A DNA stretch of 64,000 nt from assembly GCA_020847375.1 (NCBI GenBank), contig JADLCB010000026.1, positions 1 to 64,000 of the forward strand, given 5' to 3'. The stretch comes from Phycisphaerales bacterium. Lineage in GTDB: Bacteria; Planctomycetota; Phycisphaerae; Tepidisphaerales; Tepidisphaeraceae. Below are positions 35,631 to 45,205 of the stretch, one piece after another. Position 1 is the first letter of the stretch, and each line of letters opens with the position of its first letter. Below the pieces are notes generated by a model that searched no databases, was not told the origin of the DNA, and worked only from the letters and a program-made list of their open reading frames with translations. Both the position numbers and the translations under genes were made by a program.

Positions 35631-37049
35631 ATGAGCAGAATTAACACCAACGTATCGTCGCTGATTTCTCAGCGTATTCTCAATCGAAACAACACCTCGT
35701 TGAACAACAGCCTGGAGCGTCTGAGCACCGGTCTGCGTATCAACCGTGGTGCAGACAGCCCGGCCGGCCTGATTGCCAGCGAAAACCTGCGTGCAGAAAA
35801 AGCAGGTATCTCGCAGGCGATTGATAACGCCGAACGGGCCACCAACATTATCGGTACCGCCGAAGGTGGTCTGAGTGAAGTCAGCAACCTGCTGGTCGAG
35901 TTGCAGACCCTGGTCAGCCAGTCGGCCAACACCGGCGGCCTGAGTTCTGAAGAAGTCTCGGCCAACCAGCTCCAGGTTGACTCCATCCTCAACACCATCA
36001 ACCGCATTTCGCAGTCCAACTCGTTCCAGGGCACGAAGCTTCTGAACGGTAACTATGACTACACGACCAGCGGTGTGGCGACCAGCGCAATTACCGGATT
36101 GCAGGTCAATTCAGCCCGTATCGCCGATGGATCCAGCCTGAGCGTCGTGGTTCAAGTGGTCGCCAGCGGCCAGACCGGTACGCTGAGCTACACGGGCGGA
36201 GCCATCTCCGGTCAGACTGTGACCATCGAAGTTTCGGGTAACAACGGTACCGAGCAGCTCAGCTTTGCTTCGGGTACGACCGTCAGCTCGATCGCCACGG
36301 CCATCAACGGCGTGACGACGGCGACCGGCGTGTCGGCCACCATCAGCGGTGCAGACCTGGTCGTCAATTCGACCGGCTATGGTGCCAAGCAGTTTGTTGG
36401 TTTGCGCGCCATCACCGGAACCTTCAACCCCAGTGCCACCAAGGACTACGGGTTGGATGCCGACGTGACCGTCAATGGTGCTTCGGCAGAATCAACCGGT
36501 CTGAGCGTGAGCTACCGTTCCAGCAACCTCGACGTTGAGTTCGACCTGTCCAAGGATATGAACTACAACTCAGCGAGCAAGACGTTCAGCGTCACGGGTG
36601 GCGGCGCCAGCTTCTCCCTGGGTTCAAAGGTGACCGAATCTGAAAAGGCTTCGATTGGTATCCAATCGGTCTCGACAGGTTCCCTGGGCAACGTTGAAAA
36701 TAAAGACGGCACGCTCGAATACCTGAGCAGCTTGGCCAGTGGTGGTGCCAACGCCCTGTCCACCGGCACGTTGTCGCAGGCGCAAAAGGTCGTGGACAAG
36801 GCCATCAAGCAGGTCAGCTCGCTGCGTGGCCGGCTGGGTGCGTTCCAGAAGTTCACGATTGGTTCGACCGTGAACAGCCTGGGCGTGGCCTTTGAAAACG
36901 CCTCGGCCGCTGAGAGCGCGATCCGTGATACCGACTTTGCCAAGGAAACGTCTGAGATGACTCGGGCGCAAATCCTGTCGCAGGCGGCATCAACCGTGCT
37001 CGCTCAGGCCAACGCCAGCCCTCAGGCGGCCCTCATGCTTCTGCGGTAA
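35631..37049 (+). CDS. fliC: Flagellin
   Basis: The 472-residue protein has conserved flagellin ends: N-terminal INTNVSSLISQRILNRNNTS with LERLSTGLRINRGADSPAGL, and C-terminal LGAFQKFTIGSTVNSLGVAF with ASTVLAQANASPQAALMLLR. The middle (about 145-350) is variable, Ser/Thr/Gly-rich and surface-exposed. It forms the filament after export by the flagellar secretion system. AAGGAG lies 12 bases before the ATG. It is monocistronic, with a terminator downstream, as is common for highly expressed flagellin genes. No other flagellar gene is in the window. Confidence 0.97.
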   Translation: MSRINTNVSSLISQRILNRNNTSLNNSLERLSTGLRINRGADSPAGLIASENLRAEKAGISQAIDNAERATNIIGTAEGGLSEVSNLLVELQTLVSQSANTGGLSSEEVSANQLQVDSILNTINRISQSNSFQGTKLLNGNYDYTTSGVATSAITGLQVNSARIADGSSLSVVVQVVASGQTGTLSYTGGAISGQTVTIEVSGNNGTEQLSFASGTTVSSIATAINGVTTATGVSATISGADLVVNSTGYGAKQFVGLRAITGTFNPSATKDYGLDADVTVNGASAESTGLSVSYRSSNLDVEFDLSKDMNYNSASKTFSVTGGGASFSLGSKVTESEKASIGIQSVSTGSLGNVENKDGTLEYLSSLASGGANALSTGTLSQAQKVVDKAIKQVSSLRGRLGAFQKFTIGSTVNSLGVAFENASAAESAIRDTDFAKETSEMTRAQILSQAASTVLAQANASPQAALMLLR

Positions 37050-37158
37050 TGTCAGCGCCAGCGACTTTACCCGGCAGCCGCTTCCCCAGACTCGTTCGAG
37101 ACTGGTTCTAGCCGCTGTCCTGGCTGAGGGCAAGTTCCGCCCTTTCTCGTAAGTTCCA

Positions 37159-37194
37159 CCACTCCCGATCCAACCGGTCGGGAGTGGTTTTTTT
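37159..37194 (+). terminator. Rho-independent terminator after flagellin
   Basis: CCACTCCCGA (37159-37168) and TCGGGAGTGG (37178-37187) form a perfect 10-base stem around a 9-base loop, followed by seven T. It lies 110 bases after the flagellin stop. Confidence 0.92.
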
Positions 37195-37330
37195 ATCGAA
37201 AATCCCCGCCGGCAGGGCTGTTGCTCCGGCTGGATAATCGGCGATTTTGTTGCTGATTCTTGTCGCCGGTCGATGATAAACAATAACCAATTGATCCGTC
37301 GATCGACCAGGCGTATGACCAAGGCTGATT

Positions 37331-38635
37331 ATGAAACTTGAAACCCGTGACATCGCCATTGAACATCTTGGCCTGCCCCAGCACGATTCACCGCTGATCT
37401 CGCTGCTCCCCTCTGAAGCGGGGATGTTTTCGCGCGACACGACGCGCGTCATTGGTGATGTTGTCCGTCAGGAGGAATCATCCCCGGAGGTGGAAATTTT
37501 TGAGCGTGCCGGCCAGCGCCAGCGGATTTTTTTTGATCCCGCTAAAACGCGCGTCGGGATTGTCACCTGCGGGGGGCTGTGTCCGGGGTTGAACAATGTC
37601 ATCCGGTCGTTGGTGCTGGAGCTGTTTCACCGCTATGGCGTGGACCACATGTTTGGCTATCGCTATGGCTATCGGGGATTGAATCCTGCCTATGGGTATG
37701 AACCAACGCCGCTGCATCCTGATGTCGTGGATGATATTGAAAATGTCGGTGGAACCATCCTTGGTTCATCACGTGGCCAGCAGGACGCGACGATCATGGT
37801 TGATACGCTGATCAGGCATCGTATCAACATTCTTTTTTGCGTCGGCGGCGATGGAACCCAGCGCGGCGCCCAGGCGATCGCGCACGAAGTGGCCAGACGA
37901 CAGTTGCCCATTGCGATTGTGGGTATTCCCAAAACGATCGACAATGATATCGCCTACTGCGAGCGCAGCTTTGGTTACGCCAGCGCCATCGACCAGGCCC
38001 GCCGGGTATTGGAGGCCGCCCACGTCGAGGCCAAAGGCGCTTTTAACGGTATCGGGTTGGTCAAACTCATGGGGCGCGATGCGGGTTTCATTGCGGCTGG
38101 CGCAACGGTCGCATCACAGGAGAGTAATTGCACGCTGATACCCGAGCTGCCTTTTGCCTTGGACGGCAGCGACACTGCACTGTTGCCGTGGATGAAGCAG
38201 CGGCTGGTCGAGCGCAAGCACGCAGTCATCGTCGTGGCTGAAGGTGCGGGGCAGTCGCTGTTTGACGGGTCGGCTGGTCAGGATGCTTCGGGCAATCAAC
38301 GCCATCACGACATTGGTTCGTTTCTTGAAGAACAAATCAAGTCGTATCTGAAGCAGCACGATGTACCGGTTTCGTTGAAGTATATCGATCCCAGCTACAT
38401 TATTCGTTCCGTACCGGCCAACAGCGAAGACGCAATTCTGTGCGACCAATTCGCCCGCATGGCTGCTCATGCGGCGATGGCGGGCAAGACGAACCTGATC
38501 ATCGGCATGATGCACGGCCAGTTTGTGCATGTGCCCATTTCCATGGTGACTGCCCGAAAAAAGAGGCTGGATATCAGCTCGCCTTTGTGGCGCGCTGTTC
38601 TGGCATCGACGGGCCAGCCAGCCATAATGAAATAA
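37331..38635 (+). CDS. 6-phosphofructokinase (group II type, probably ATP-dependent)
   Basis: The 434-residue enzyme has the PFK motifs VTCGGLCPGLNNVIR, GGDGTQRGA and IPKTIDNDI, then NGIGLVKLMGRDAGFIA and VVAEGAG. Gly in GGDGT favours ATP as donor; pyrophosphate enzymes usually have GGDDS. Lys in PKTIDND places it in the long subfamily rather than with E. coli PfkA. It phosphorylates fructose 6-phosphate in glycolysis. The first 70 residues are an N-terminal extension common in this subgroup. No partner genes lie beside it. Confidence 0.92.
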   Translation: MKLETRDIAIEHLGLPQHDSPLISLLPSEAGMFSRDTTRVIGDVVRQEESSPEVEIFERAGQRQRIFFDPAKTRVGIVTCGGLCPGLNNVIRSLVLELFHRYGVDHMFGYRYGYRGLNPAYGYEPTPLHPDVVDDIENVGGTILGSSRGQQDATIMVDTLIRHRINILFCVGGDGTQRGAQAIAHEVARRQLPIAIVGIPKTIDNDIAYCERSFGYASAIDQARRVLEAAHVEAKGAFNGIGLVKLMGRDAGFIAAGATVASQESNCTLIPELPFALDGSDTALLPWMKQRLVERKHAVIVVAEGAGQSLFDGSAGQDASGNQRHHDIGSFLEEQIKSYLKQHDVPVSLKYIDPSYIIRSVPANSEDAILCDQFARMAAHAAMAGKTNLIIGMMHGQFVHVPISMVTARKKRLDISSPLWRAVLASTGQPAIMK

Positions 38636-38765
38636 TTTTCTCCCCCGTCATCGGTTGCCTATCCATGGCAGCAAACCTACTGTTATAAATCGATTGCACA
38701 CCTTGTTAGTGCGCAGCAAGAATCATTTTCGTTGAAATCAAGCACTTTTGAACAGGAGACCCATC

Positions 38766-39227
38766 ATGCAGCCACGTTTTAACCATGTTGAATTAGCCAA
38801 TGGTGCTTTCAAGGGTTTGTTCGAGGTTGAAAAATATCTGCGCAAATCCTCCTTGCCGGCCAAATTGTTTCACCTTGTTAAGTTGCGCGCCTCACAGATC
38901 AATGGATGCGCTTATTGCCTGGATATGCACTGGAAGGATTTGCGTGCCCTGGGTGAAACCGAGCAACGTCTGTACAGCCTGGATGCCTGGCGCGAATGCC
39001 CGTGGTACGACGACAAGGAGCGGGCGGCACTGGAATGGACCGAAGCGGTAACACTCATCAGCCAGACGCATGCCCGTGATGAAATTTTCGAGCGTGTTCG
39101 CCCGCATTTCACCGATCAAGAGCTGGCTGATCTGACGTGGAATATCGCAACCATCAACGCCTGGAATCGCATGGCAATCGCTGCCCGCACCGTCCCCGGC
39201 GGTTATCAGCCCGGCCAGCATGGATGA
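38766..39227 (+). CDS. AhpD-like carboxymuconolactone decarboxylase family protein
   Basis: The 153-residue protein has the redox motif in SQINGCAYCLDMHWKDLRAL (CxxC followed by His) and the family's C-terminal helix WNIATINAWNRMAIAARTVP. Members reduce peroxides or act as thiol-based reductases. GGAG precedes ATG 38766 at good distance. It stands alone. The truncated frame at 3780-3941 is a relic of the same family. Confidence 0.93.
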   Translation: MQPRFNHVELANGAFKGLFEVEKYLRKSSLPAKLFHLVKLRASQINGCAYCLDMHWKDLRALGETEQRLYSLDAWRECPWYDDKERAALEWTEAVTLISQTHARDEIFERVRPHFTDQELADLTWNIATINAWNRMAIAARTVPGGYQPGQHG

Positions 39228-39325
39228 ACGGTTTGACCTGCTCAGCCAGCTTCGGCCGGCCAGTCAGATTCCCACTAATCGATTCACACGTACAACCAGG
39301 CTGTACATGATACTTCTGGCGACGA

Positions 39326-40162
39326 TCAACGCTGCGCCTTGCGCCGCCGCATCAGCAGGGCCAGCATGGTTAATGTAGCCAGTGCGCTCGGTTCGGGAAT
39401 CTGCGTGATACTCTGAATCCAGTCCGCATAAACGGGAATCGAGACCGCCCAGGTGTTCATCGTTCCCGAGTTGGTGATGATCCCCGCCAGTTGCCAGGTG
39501 TCGTTATTTTTAATGAATATACCGCCGCCACTATCACCACCAGCAGCCAGAGCTTCATAGGGTGTGTCATTCTTGAGATAAGCGACCGAGAATGCAGATG
39601 AAGAATAACCGCCGCTGTTCAGACGCTGCGATGTACTGGCGACCTTGTTCGTGCCCCAGCGCTGCACACCTTCAGTGCCGGCCGTCCAGATTACCGAAGC
39701 CCAGGCATTGTCCTCGCCCGTCTGGCCATAGCCGATGAGTGTTACCGGCGTGGTGGATGCGACCAGCCCCGTAAACAGTTCATTGTAGACCGGAAGTGTT
39801 TTATCCACCTTGATCAGGCGTAAATCAGGCGACTGGCTGAAGCCCGGATCAGCAGGCGGCGTAAAGCTCTCGACAGCGCTATAACGCTCACCGTTGATGG
39901 TGGCGTAGTCCGTGGTGTTGCCGTTGACGTGACCCGCCGTAAGCAGGTAATTGGGCGCAACGGCGACGGCTGAGCCAACATACCAATTGCTGTTCCAAGT
40001 GGTATTCCACTGATAGACGCCAGCCGTTTGCAGCGACCAATTGTCGCCGCTCCATTCGCCGATCTGGGGTAATTCTCCTGTCTGCCCGGGGGCAATCGCC
40101 CAAGCCGCCGTTGCCAGACTCGCACCTGCCGCAAACGCGATACAAACAAACGATCGCCTCAT
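39326..40162 (-). CDS. Trypsin-like serine protease with PEP-CTERM sorting signal
   Basis: The 278-residue protein starts with a signal peptide (MRRSFVCIAFAAGASLATAAWA). The chymotrypsin-fold triad is visible: His in LLTAGHVNG, Asp in SPDLRLIKV, Ser in AAGGDSGGGIF. It ends IPEPSALATLTMLALLMRRR, a PEP-CTERM signal: motif, membrane helix and basic tail, which exosortase removes on the way to the surface. ATG 40162 follows GAGGAGAGG. It probably acts outside the cell or in the envelope. Confidence 0.92.
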   Translation of the reverse strand: MRRSFVCIAFAAGASLATAAWAIAPGQTGELPQIGEWSGDNWSLQTAGVYQWNTTWNSNWYVGSAVAVAPNYLLTAGHVNGNTTDYATINGERYSAVESFTPPADPGFSQSPDLRLIKVDKTLPVYNELFTGLVASTTPVTLIGYGQTGEDNAWASVIWTAGTEGVQRWGTNKVASTSQRLNSGGYSSSAFSVAYLKNDTPYEALAAGGDSGGGIFIKNNDTWQLAGIITNSGTMNTWAVSIPVYADWIQSITQIPEPSALATLTMLALLMRRRKAQR

Positions 40163-40294
40163 GGCCTCTCCTCGGTTTTTATCTGCTGCCAACCGGCAAC
40201 TCCTCTGACTGTCGCGGACTATACGCTATTGAAGATTGGCCGGTCAAAACAATAATTCCTACACGTTGCTTAGTGATAGACTAAGATGCTTTGC

Positions 40295-40726
40295 ATGAAC
40301 TATTACAGCCTGCTGGCTGATCTGGTATTGATTGTGCATACGGGCGTAATCGTATTCGTGGTTGGGGGTTTGCTGGCGATTGTGATCGGCGCCCTGGCTG
40401 GGTGGAAGTGGGTTATCAACCGCGTGTTCCGGTTGATTCATCTGCTGGCGATTACCTACATCGTCGGTCAGACATGGCTGGGAGCGAGTTGCCCGCTGAC
40501 ACGCTGGGAGAACAGCCTGCGCCTTGGCGCACACGAAAGTACCTATGAGGCGCAGGGGTTCATCGCCTACTGGCTGCATCGATTGATCTTTTATCAGGCC
40601 CCCTCATGGGTCTTTACCCTGTCGTATACGCTCTTTGCGCTGATTGTGGCCGCAACGTTGTTCTGGGTACCACCGCGCTGGCGCAACTCTGAAATACAGG
40701 CGCAGAAACAGACGCCGCAGGAATAA
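40295..40726 (+). CDS. DUF2784 membrane protein
   Basis: The 143-residue protein has four membrane helices and the family core LVLIVHTGVIVFVV, FRLIHLLAITYIVGQTW and CPLTRWENSLR. The DUF2784 family is widespread but uncharacterised. ATG 40295 is preferred over one 9 bases upstream by comparison with the usual N-terminus. It is divergent from the protease gene. Confidence 0.88.
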   Translation: MNYYSLLADLVLIVHTGVIVFVVGGLLAIVIGALAGWKWVINRVFRLIHLLAITYIVGQTWLGASCPLTRWENSLRLGAHESTYEAQGFIAYWLHRLIFYQAPSWVFTLSYTLFALIVAATLFWVPPRWRNSEIQAQKQTPQE

Positions 40727-40760
40727 AGGTAGATTTTATCTGATACACCAGCCCGCGTGG

Positions 40761-41399
40761 TTATTTGACAAGCTGGCTGCGGAAAGCCGTCGTCGGAAAG
40801 TATTGACCGACGCCGGCCGGGCTGTTCGTATCGTCGCGGACGATCACATTCTGGGCTGGAATCTGTAATTGATTTTGCAGCGCAGCCACCAATTTGTTGA
40901 GTCGCTGCACCTGGGCATTGGTCGGCAGGGCACGGTCAAAATCACCGACCAGACAGATGCTGATGCAGTTATCACTGATGTACACGCCCGGCTGCTGCTG
41001 CTGCCAGCGCTGGTTGATCCTGATCTGTCCGTCGGCCCCACCTTGCCCGTTGGTAATCACAAAATGATCCGCCTGTGTGCTGCTGGTTGAACTCAGGGTC
41101 TGCCCACTGCCATCATCAGGGGTCTGACTGTGATGAACATAAATATACTGCCAGCGGCTGGCTGTGGCGGGTTGGGTGGTCTGGAAAATCGTCTGAATGC
41201 CGTCCTGGGTTTCGACAGCGTAAAGCGTGTCGGGGGTGAGTGGCGGACGCGACAAAGCCAGCAGCAGCGCACTGGTTCCTGTAATAAATGTAACCAAGGT
41301 CAGAAGCACAACAAACGGGCGGCGATTGGCGTGATTGCCAGAATCAGCGCGACGATTGTTTGATCGGGTTGACTTGACGGCTGGGCTGCGTTTACTCAC
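40761..41399 (-). CDS. Membrane-anchored peptidoglycan amidase/PGRP-like protein, zinc ligands degenerate
   Basis: The 212-residue protein has a membrane anchor (30-50) and an amidase_2/PGRP fold: WQYIYVHHSQT (H89-H90), DHFVITNG, IRINQRW and NCISICLVGDFD. In active enzymes a later His and Cys complete the zinc site (as in gHxD...CPG). Here that region reads VIVRDDTNSPAGVGQYFP, so both appear lost. It may therefore bind peptidoglycan without cutting it. The start is GTG 41399 with GGGGAGA 5 bases upstream. Confidence 0.8.
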   Translation of the reverse strand: MSKRSPAVKSTRSNNRRADSGNHANRRPFVVLLTLVTFITGTSALLLALSRPPLTPDTLYAVETQDGIQTIFQTTQPATASRWQYIYVHHSQTPDDGSGQTLSSTSSTQADHFVITNGQGGADGQIRINQRWQQQQPGVYISDNCISICLVGDFDRALPTNAQVQRLNKLVAALQNQLQIPAQNVIVRDDTNSPAGVGQYFPTTAFRSQLVK

Positions 41400-41771
41400 G
41401 AATTTCTCCCCGAGTCAAAAACTGTACAAAATCAGGCCTCGATGCCGATAATCGCGCCGCTGCCTTGAGTCCCTTTACTTCGACTACTTCGACCGAATCG
41501 GGAAAAAAACTTGCGTTATTTTTACAGTTGCAAGGGAAAATTGCCGAAAGAGGTCCGCTATAAACCGCCGGATCAGATAAAAACGTACATATTGCGCAGA
41601 TTTGCCCCATCAGGGACTGAAAAAAGGCAGCTCGACTTGACCGGTGAACCGCCTTGTTCAGCTTGTTACCGGCTGGACAATGAGTATCAGTAAATGAAAT
41701 GAGATGACCGATGCATCCGTGCATCTTGATTAACGTCCTGTAAAAAGTCGCCCGTCGCCACCAAGCGGATA
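41400..41771. other. Intergenic region without a recognised feature
   Basis: About 370 bases between two leftward genes. Only short frames without homology are present, and no clear terminator or promoter is seen. Confidence 0.4.
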
Positions 41772-42842
41772 TTACGGGGTAGCCGCCTGCAATTCAGAAA
41801 TCTTCAGAGCAATCGCCTGACCGCCGCTGCTCTGGGAGATGCTCTGCAACGCCGACGATGCTTCTCCGATCGACAAGGTGTTCACTCTGGTATCCGTACC
41901 AGTCAGAACTGTCTTGACCATTGTGACAAAATTCTCGTCCAAATCCCAGCCCTTGGCGGTCACTAAAATTATTTCATCCGGATGGTTGGCAACGGCTGAC
42001 TCCAATGCCGGTTTGGCGTCGGATGAACCCCAGGCGAAAATATCTGACAGCGCGGCACGGGCAGCAGCCAGATTTTCCGGCGTAGCGCTGACCGGCCGGG
42101 CAATCGGGTAGGCTTCCAGTTTCCCGGTATCCCAGAAAATAACGCGAAACTCGCGCTGAGTGCCCAGCGACGCAATGGAACGATAGGTCGCTTCCATCGT
42201 CAAACTGAACGACTGCTGCGAAGCTGACCCTCGATCCAGAACATAAATAATTCGCTTGCCGCTCAGTGGTATTCCCAGAAAATCCGGGCCGGCGGCCGCA
42301 CGGGTTATTGTCTCCGACAGCGATGGTTCCGCCGATGGGGTCGCTAAATCAGCCCGCTTGGAACCGGTGAGCATCCAGACCGCCAGCAGCAGTGTCAATA
42401 CGCCGGCAGCAATGGCACTGGTTAACACAGGTTTGGCCTTCAACGGCTGGGCGATACGGAGGATCAGCGAAGGTTTGATCGGCGGCGTTGGTTTGGATGG
42501 TTCGCGCTGACCGGGTTGTTCCGGGCGTGACGACGACTGGCGCACTGCCTGCCGGGGCGGCGGTTGGCGCAAGCGCGAAGATGTCAAACCGCTACTGGCG
42601 ACGATCTGACCCAGCTCATCCAGGCCTGATCCACTTTGGGCTGGTTCATCCTGCTTTTGATAAAGAATTCGGCTGCGTTGCTGTTTGATTTTTGAGGAGG
42701 TTTTACCCTGGCCCGTTGTTTTCTTGAGTTGCGACGGAACCGTCTGAATGGTTCCGCAATGCTGGCAGCGGCAAACACCACCGGCAAAAGCTTCGTCGAT
42801 GGTCAGCACGGTCTGGCACTTGCTACACGTCAGTTGAATCAT
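41772..42842 (-). CDS. Zinc-ribbon, single-helix protein with VWA-like domain
   Basis: In order in 356 residues: an N-terminal zinc ribbon (CSKCQ...CQHCG, 6-29), a basic and Pro/Ser-rich linker, one membrane helix (about 141-158, TSAIAAGVLTLLLAVWML) and a von Willebrand A-like domain (about 195-350). It begins RIIYVLDRGSASQQSFSLTM, where the metal site D-x-S-x-S appears altered to D-R-G-S-A-S. The domain continues EFRVIFWDTG and DEIILVTAKGWD. Planctomycetes carry many such proteins; they may report on extracellular signals. The function is unknown. Confidence 0.75.
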   Translation of the reverse strand: MIQLTCSKCQTVLTIDEAFAGGVCRCQHCGTIQTVPSQLKKTTGQGKTSSKIKQQRSRILYQKQDEPAQSGSGLDELGQIVASSGLTSSRLRQPPPRQAVRQSSSRPEQPGQREPSKPTPPIKPSLILRIAQPLKAKPVLTSAIAAGVLTLLLAVWMLTGSKRADLATPSAEPSLSETITRAAAGPDFLGIPLSGKRIIYVLDRGSASQQSFSLTMEATYRSIASLGTQREFRVIFWDTGKLEAYPIARPVSATPENLAAARAALSDIFAWGSSDAKPALESAVANHPDEIILVTAKGWDLDENFVTMVKTVLTGTDTRVNTLSIGEASSALQSISQSSGGQAIALKISELQAATP

Positions 42843-42966
42843 GCGCCTGAATATCCTGCCAATGGTGGCTGCGCTTGTGGATCAGCCTGCATTCGTCCGC
42901 CGCAACTTGTTCGCGAACACTCGATTATTAAAGGCCATTCCCCCACCGCTGCCCCCTGCTATCGTG

Positions 42967-43950
42967 CTACCAGGCGTTCCATAGATAATAAAATCCGCTG
43001 GGCAGCATCGGACGGCTCATCGGCAGCTCCAGTTTCAGCACGCCGGCCTGCGGCTGAGGTGTTTGCGTACTGGCGTAGATACTGCCGGCATACCCGTACG
43101 GCCGTTTGTACAAAATCACTTGAGCATTGGGAATTTTCGCCATTTGACGCGCTGCGGCAATGGCATCGCTCAACTGGCCGGTGGCATCGACCAGCCCCAG
43201 CGCCAAGGCCTGCTCGCCGCTGAAAACGCGCCCGTCGGTGATCGATTCCAGCCGCTGTTCATCGGTAATCTTGCGCCGACTGGCCACCACCGCGACAAAG
43301 CGGCGGTAGTATTCATCAACCATGGACTGCATGACCTGGCGCTCCTCATTGGTTAACCGATGAAATGGGGAGCCCATGTCTTTCAGCGGCCCGCTTTTAA
43401 TCGCCTCTGCCCGTATGCCCAGCTTGCCCATCGTTCCTTCAATGTCAAAGGTGTTGAAAATAACACCGATGGAACCAATCACACTGGTGGGGTGGGCGAT
43501 GATCCGATCCGCCGCCAGGGCAACGTAATACCCGCCGCTGGCTGCCACTTCCTGCGTGGCGGCAATCACAGGCTTGCCCGTTTTTTCGCGGAAATCCATG
43601 ACCAACTGATACATGGTGTCGCTGGCCGTGACGGTTCCGCCGGGGCTGTTGATGCGCAGCACAATCGCTTTTACCCGTTGGTCGTTGGCTGCGTGATCCA
43701 GCTCCTGAGCCAGCAGACTGACCGGATTTTCCGTCGGCTGGAGCAAACCGCCCTTTTGCGCATTGGCCAGCAATCCTTCAACTTCAACGATGACAATTTT
43801 AGGTTGCGACCAACCCTGGCCGGGCTGAACGACATGCTCGCGCAAGGTGTTGGTATTGGAGACGGGCGTAATCAGCAGGCTTGGGGCGGAACAACCCGCC
43901 AGAACCACCAATATCATCAACAGCACAATCGTCGAAAAAAGTTGGCGCAT
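42967..43950 (-). CDS. sppA: Signal peptide peptidase SppA (36-kDa type)
   Basis: The 327-residue protein has a lipoprotein-like leader (MRQLFSTIVLLMILVVLAGC). The Clp-like core contains LRINSPGGTVTASD, the catalytic Ser in VAASGGYYVALAADR and the catalytic Lys in SGPLKDMGSPF. It degrades leftover signal peptides in the membrane. I chose ATG 43950 because AAAGGA lies 5 bases upstream. The lipobox is unusual for SppA and suggests it is anchored by lipid rather than by a helix only. Confidence 0.93.
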   Translation of the reverse strand: MRQLFSTIVLLMILVVLAGCSAPSLLITPVSNTNTLREHVVQPGQGWSQPKIVIVEVEGLLANAQKGGLLQPTENPVSLLAQELDHAANDQRVKAIVLRINSPGGTVTASDTMYQLVMDFREKTGKPVIAATQEVAASGGYYVALAADRIIAHPTSVIGSIGVIFNTFDIEGTMGKLGIRAEAIKSGPLKDMGSPFHRLTNEERQVMQSMVDEYYRRFVAVVASRRKITDEQRLESITDGRVFSGEQALALGLVDATGQLSDAIAAARQMAKIPNAQVILYKRPYGYAGSIYASTQTPQPQAGVLKLELPMSRPMLPSGFYYLWNAW

Positions 43951-44188
43951 CGCATCCTTTCTGCCATTGCCACCCGGATGAAAAGAACCGGCGATCAGCG
44001 ATGAACCTGTTGTCCAACCCTGTTCTGCTTGATCGCTGCAACGGTTCATCATAGCCGGGTATGAATGGAACACAAAAACTCAACGTCTGCGACTATCCAT
44101 AAGTCTGCGGGCAGGATCGTTGCCAATATCCGTGCCCATTGGCGTAAAACTGGCAACAAGTTGATTTGCCATTTATGCTTGCTGTTCC

Positions 44189-45151
44189 ATGGCAGAGCGT
44201 TTTCTTATCACCGGCGGAGCAGGATTCATCGGATCGCACCTGGCGCAGCATCTGCTAAGTCTGGGGCATACGGTCGTGGCACTGGACAATTTATCCACCG
44301 GCCGGATTGAAAATATCCAGCCGTTGCTGGGGCATAAAAATTTCCAGTTCGTGCGCGACACCGTTGAAAACGAAACAACGGTCAACCACCTGGTTGCCGG
44401 TGCAAGCCATGTTTTTCATCTGGCGTCGGCGGTGGGCGTGCAGTTGATCGTTGATGAGCCGGTGCGCACCATCCGCACCATCGTCCGCGGTACGGAAATT
44501 GTGTTGGAGGCAGCCTTTCGATTTAACCGGCCGGTGCTGATCACGAGTTCGTCGGAAGTCTACGGCAAAGGGGCACGGGTGCCTTTTTGCGAGGAAGATG
44601 ATGTGGTCATGGGACCGACGCATCATGCCCGCTGGTGCTACGCCTATGCCAAGGGAATCGATGAATTTTTGGGGCTGGCGTATCACCGTCAGTACGGCTT
44701 GCCGGTGACGATTGTGCGGCTGTTCAATACGGTCGGCCCGCGTCAGGTGGGAATGTATGGCATGGTGCTGCCCCGCTTTGCCAAGGCTGCACTGCAAGGC
44801 CTTCCGCTGCAGGTTTTCGGCACGGGCGAACAGACACGCTGTTTTGCGCATGTCAACGATATCGTCGGCGCCATCACCCGGCTGATTGCGCATCAGCAGG
44901 CACATGGTAATGTATTTAATCTGGGCGGGGAGGAGGAAATCAGCATTAACGATCTGGCGAGGCGCGTTATCGCTGCGGCAGGCTCAACCAGTACAATTGA
45001 ACATATCAGCTACGAACAAGCCTACGGTCAACCGTTCGATGATCTCAGCCGCCGCGTACCCAGCCTTGATAAAGTCCGCGCCCTGATCGGTTATCAACCA
45101 ACTCACAATCTGGATGACATCATCACAGCCGTGATTGCGCAGTACCGGTGA
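44189..45151 (+). CDS. NAD-dependent nucleotide-sugar epimerase/dehydratase
   Basis: The 320-residue extended SDR has GGAGFIGSHLAQ, the ASAVGV and SSSEVYG segments, and catalytic YxxxK in WCYAYAKGID, with RLFNTVGPRQ and DIVGAITRLI later. It resembles UDP-glucuronate decarboxylase- and UDP-glucose-4-epimerase-like enzymes, acting on a nucleotide sugar for surface polysaccharide. Exact specificity cannot be told. It is divergent from sppA. Confidence 0.9.
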   Translation: MAERFLITGGAGFIGSHLAQHLLSLGHTVVALDNLSTGRIENIQPLLGHKNFQFVRDTVENETTVNHLVAGASHVFHLASAVGVQLIVDEPVRTIRTIVRGTEIVLEAAFRFNRPVLITSSSEVYGKGARVPFCEEDDVVMGPTHHARWCYAYAKGIDEFLGLAYHRQYGLPVTIVRLFNTVGPRQVGMYGMVLPRFAKAALQGLPLQVFGTGEQTRCFAHVNDIVGAITRLIAHQQAHGNVFNLGGEEEISINDLARRVIAAAGSTSTIEHISYEQAYGQPFDDLSRRVPSLDKVRALIGYQPTHNLDDIITAVIAQYR

Positions 45152-45205
45152 AAAGGCCGCAATGGTTCGCGACGGACATGATTCGCTGGCCGTCCTGACC
45201 ACGAT

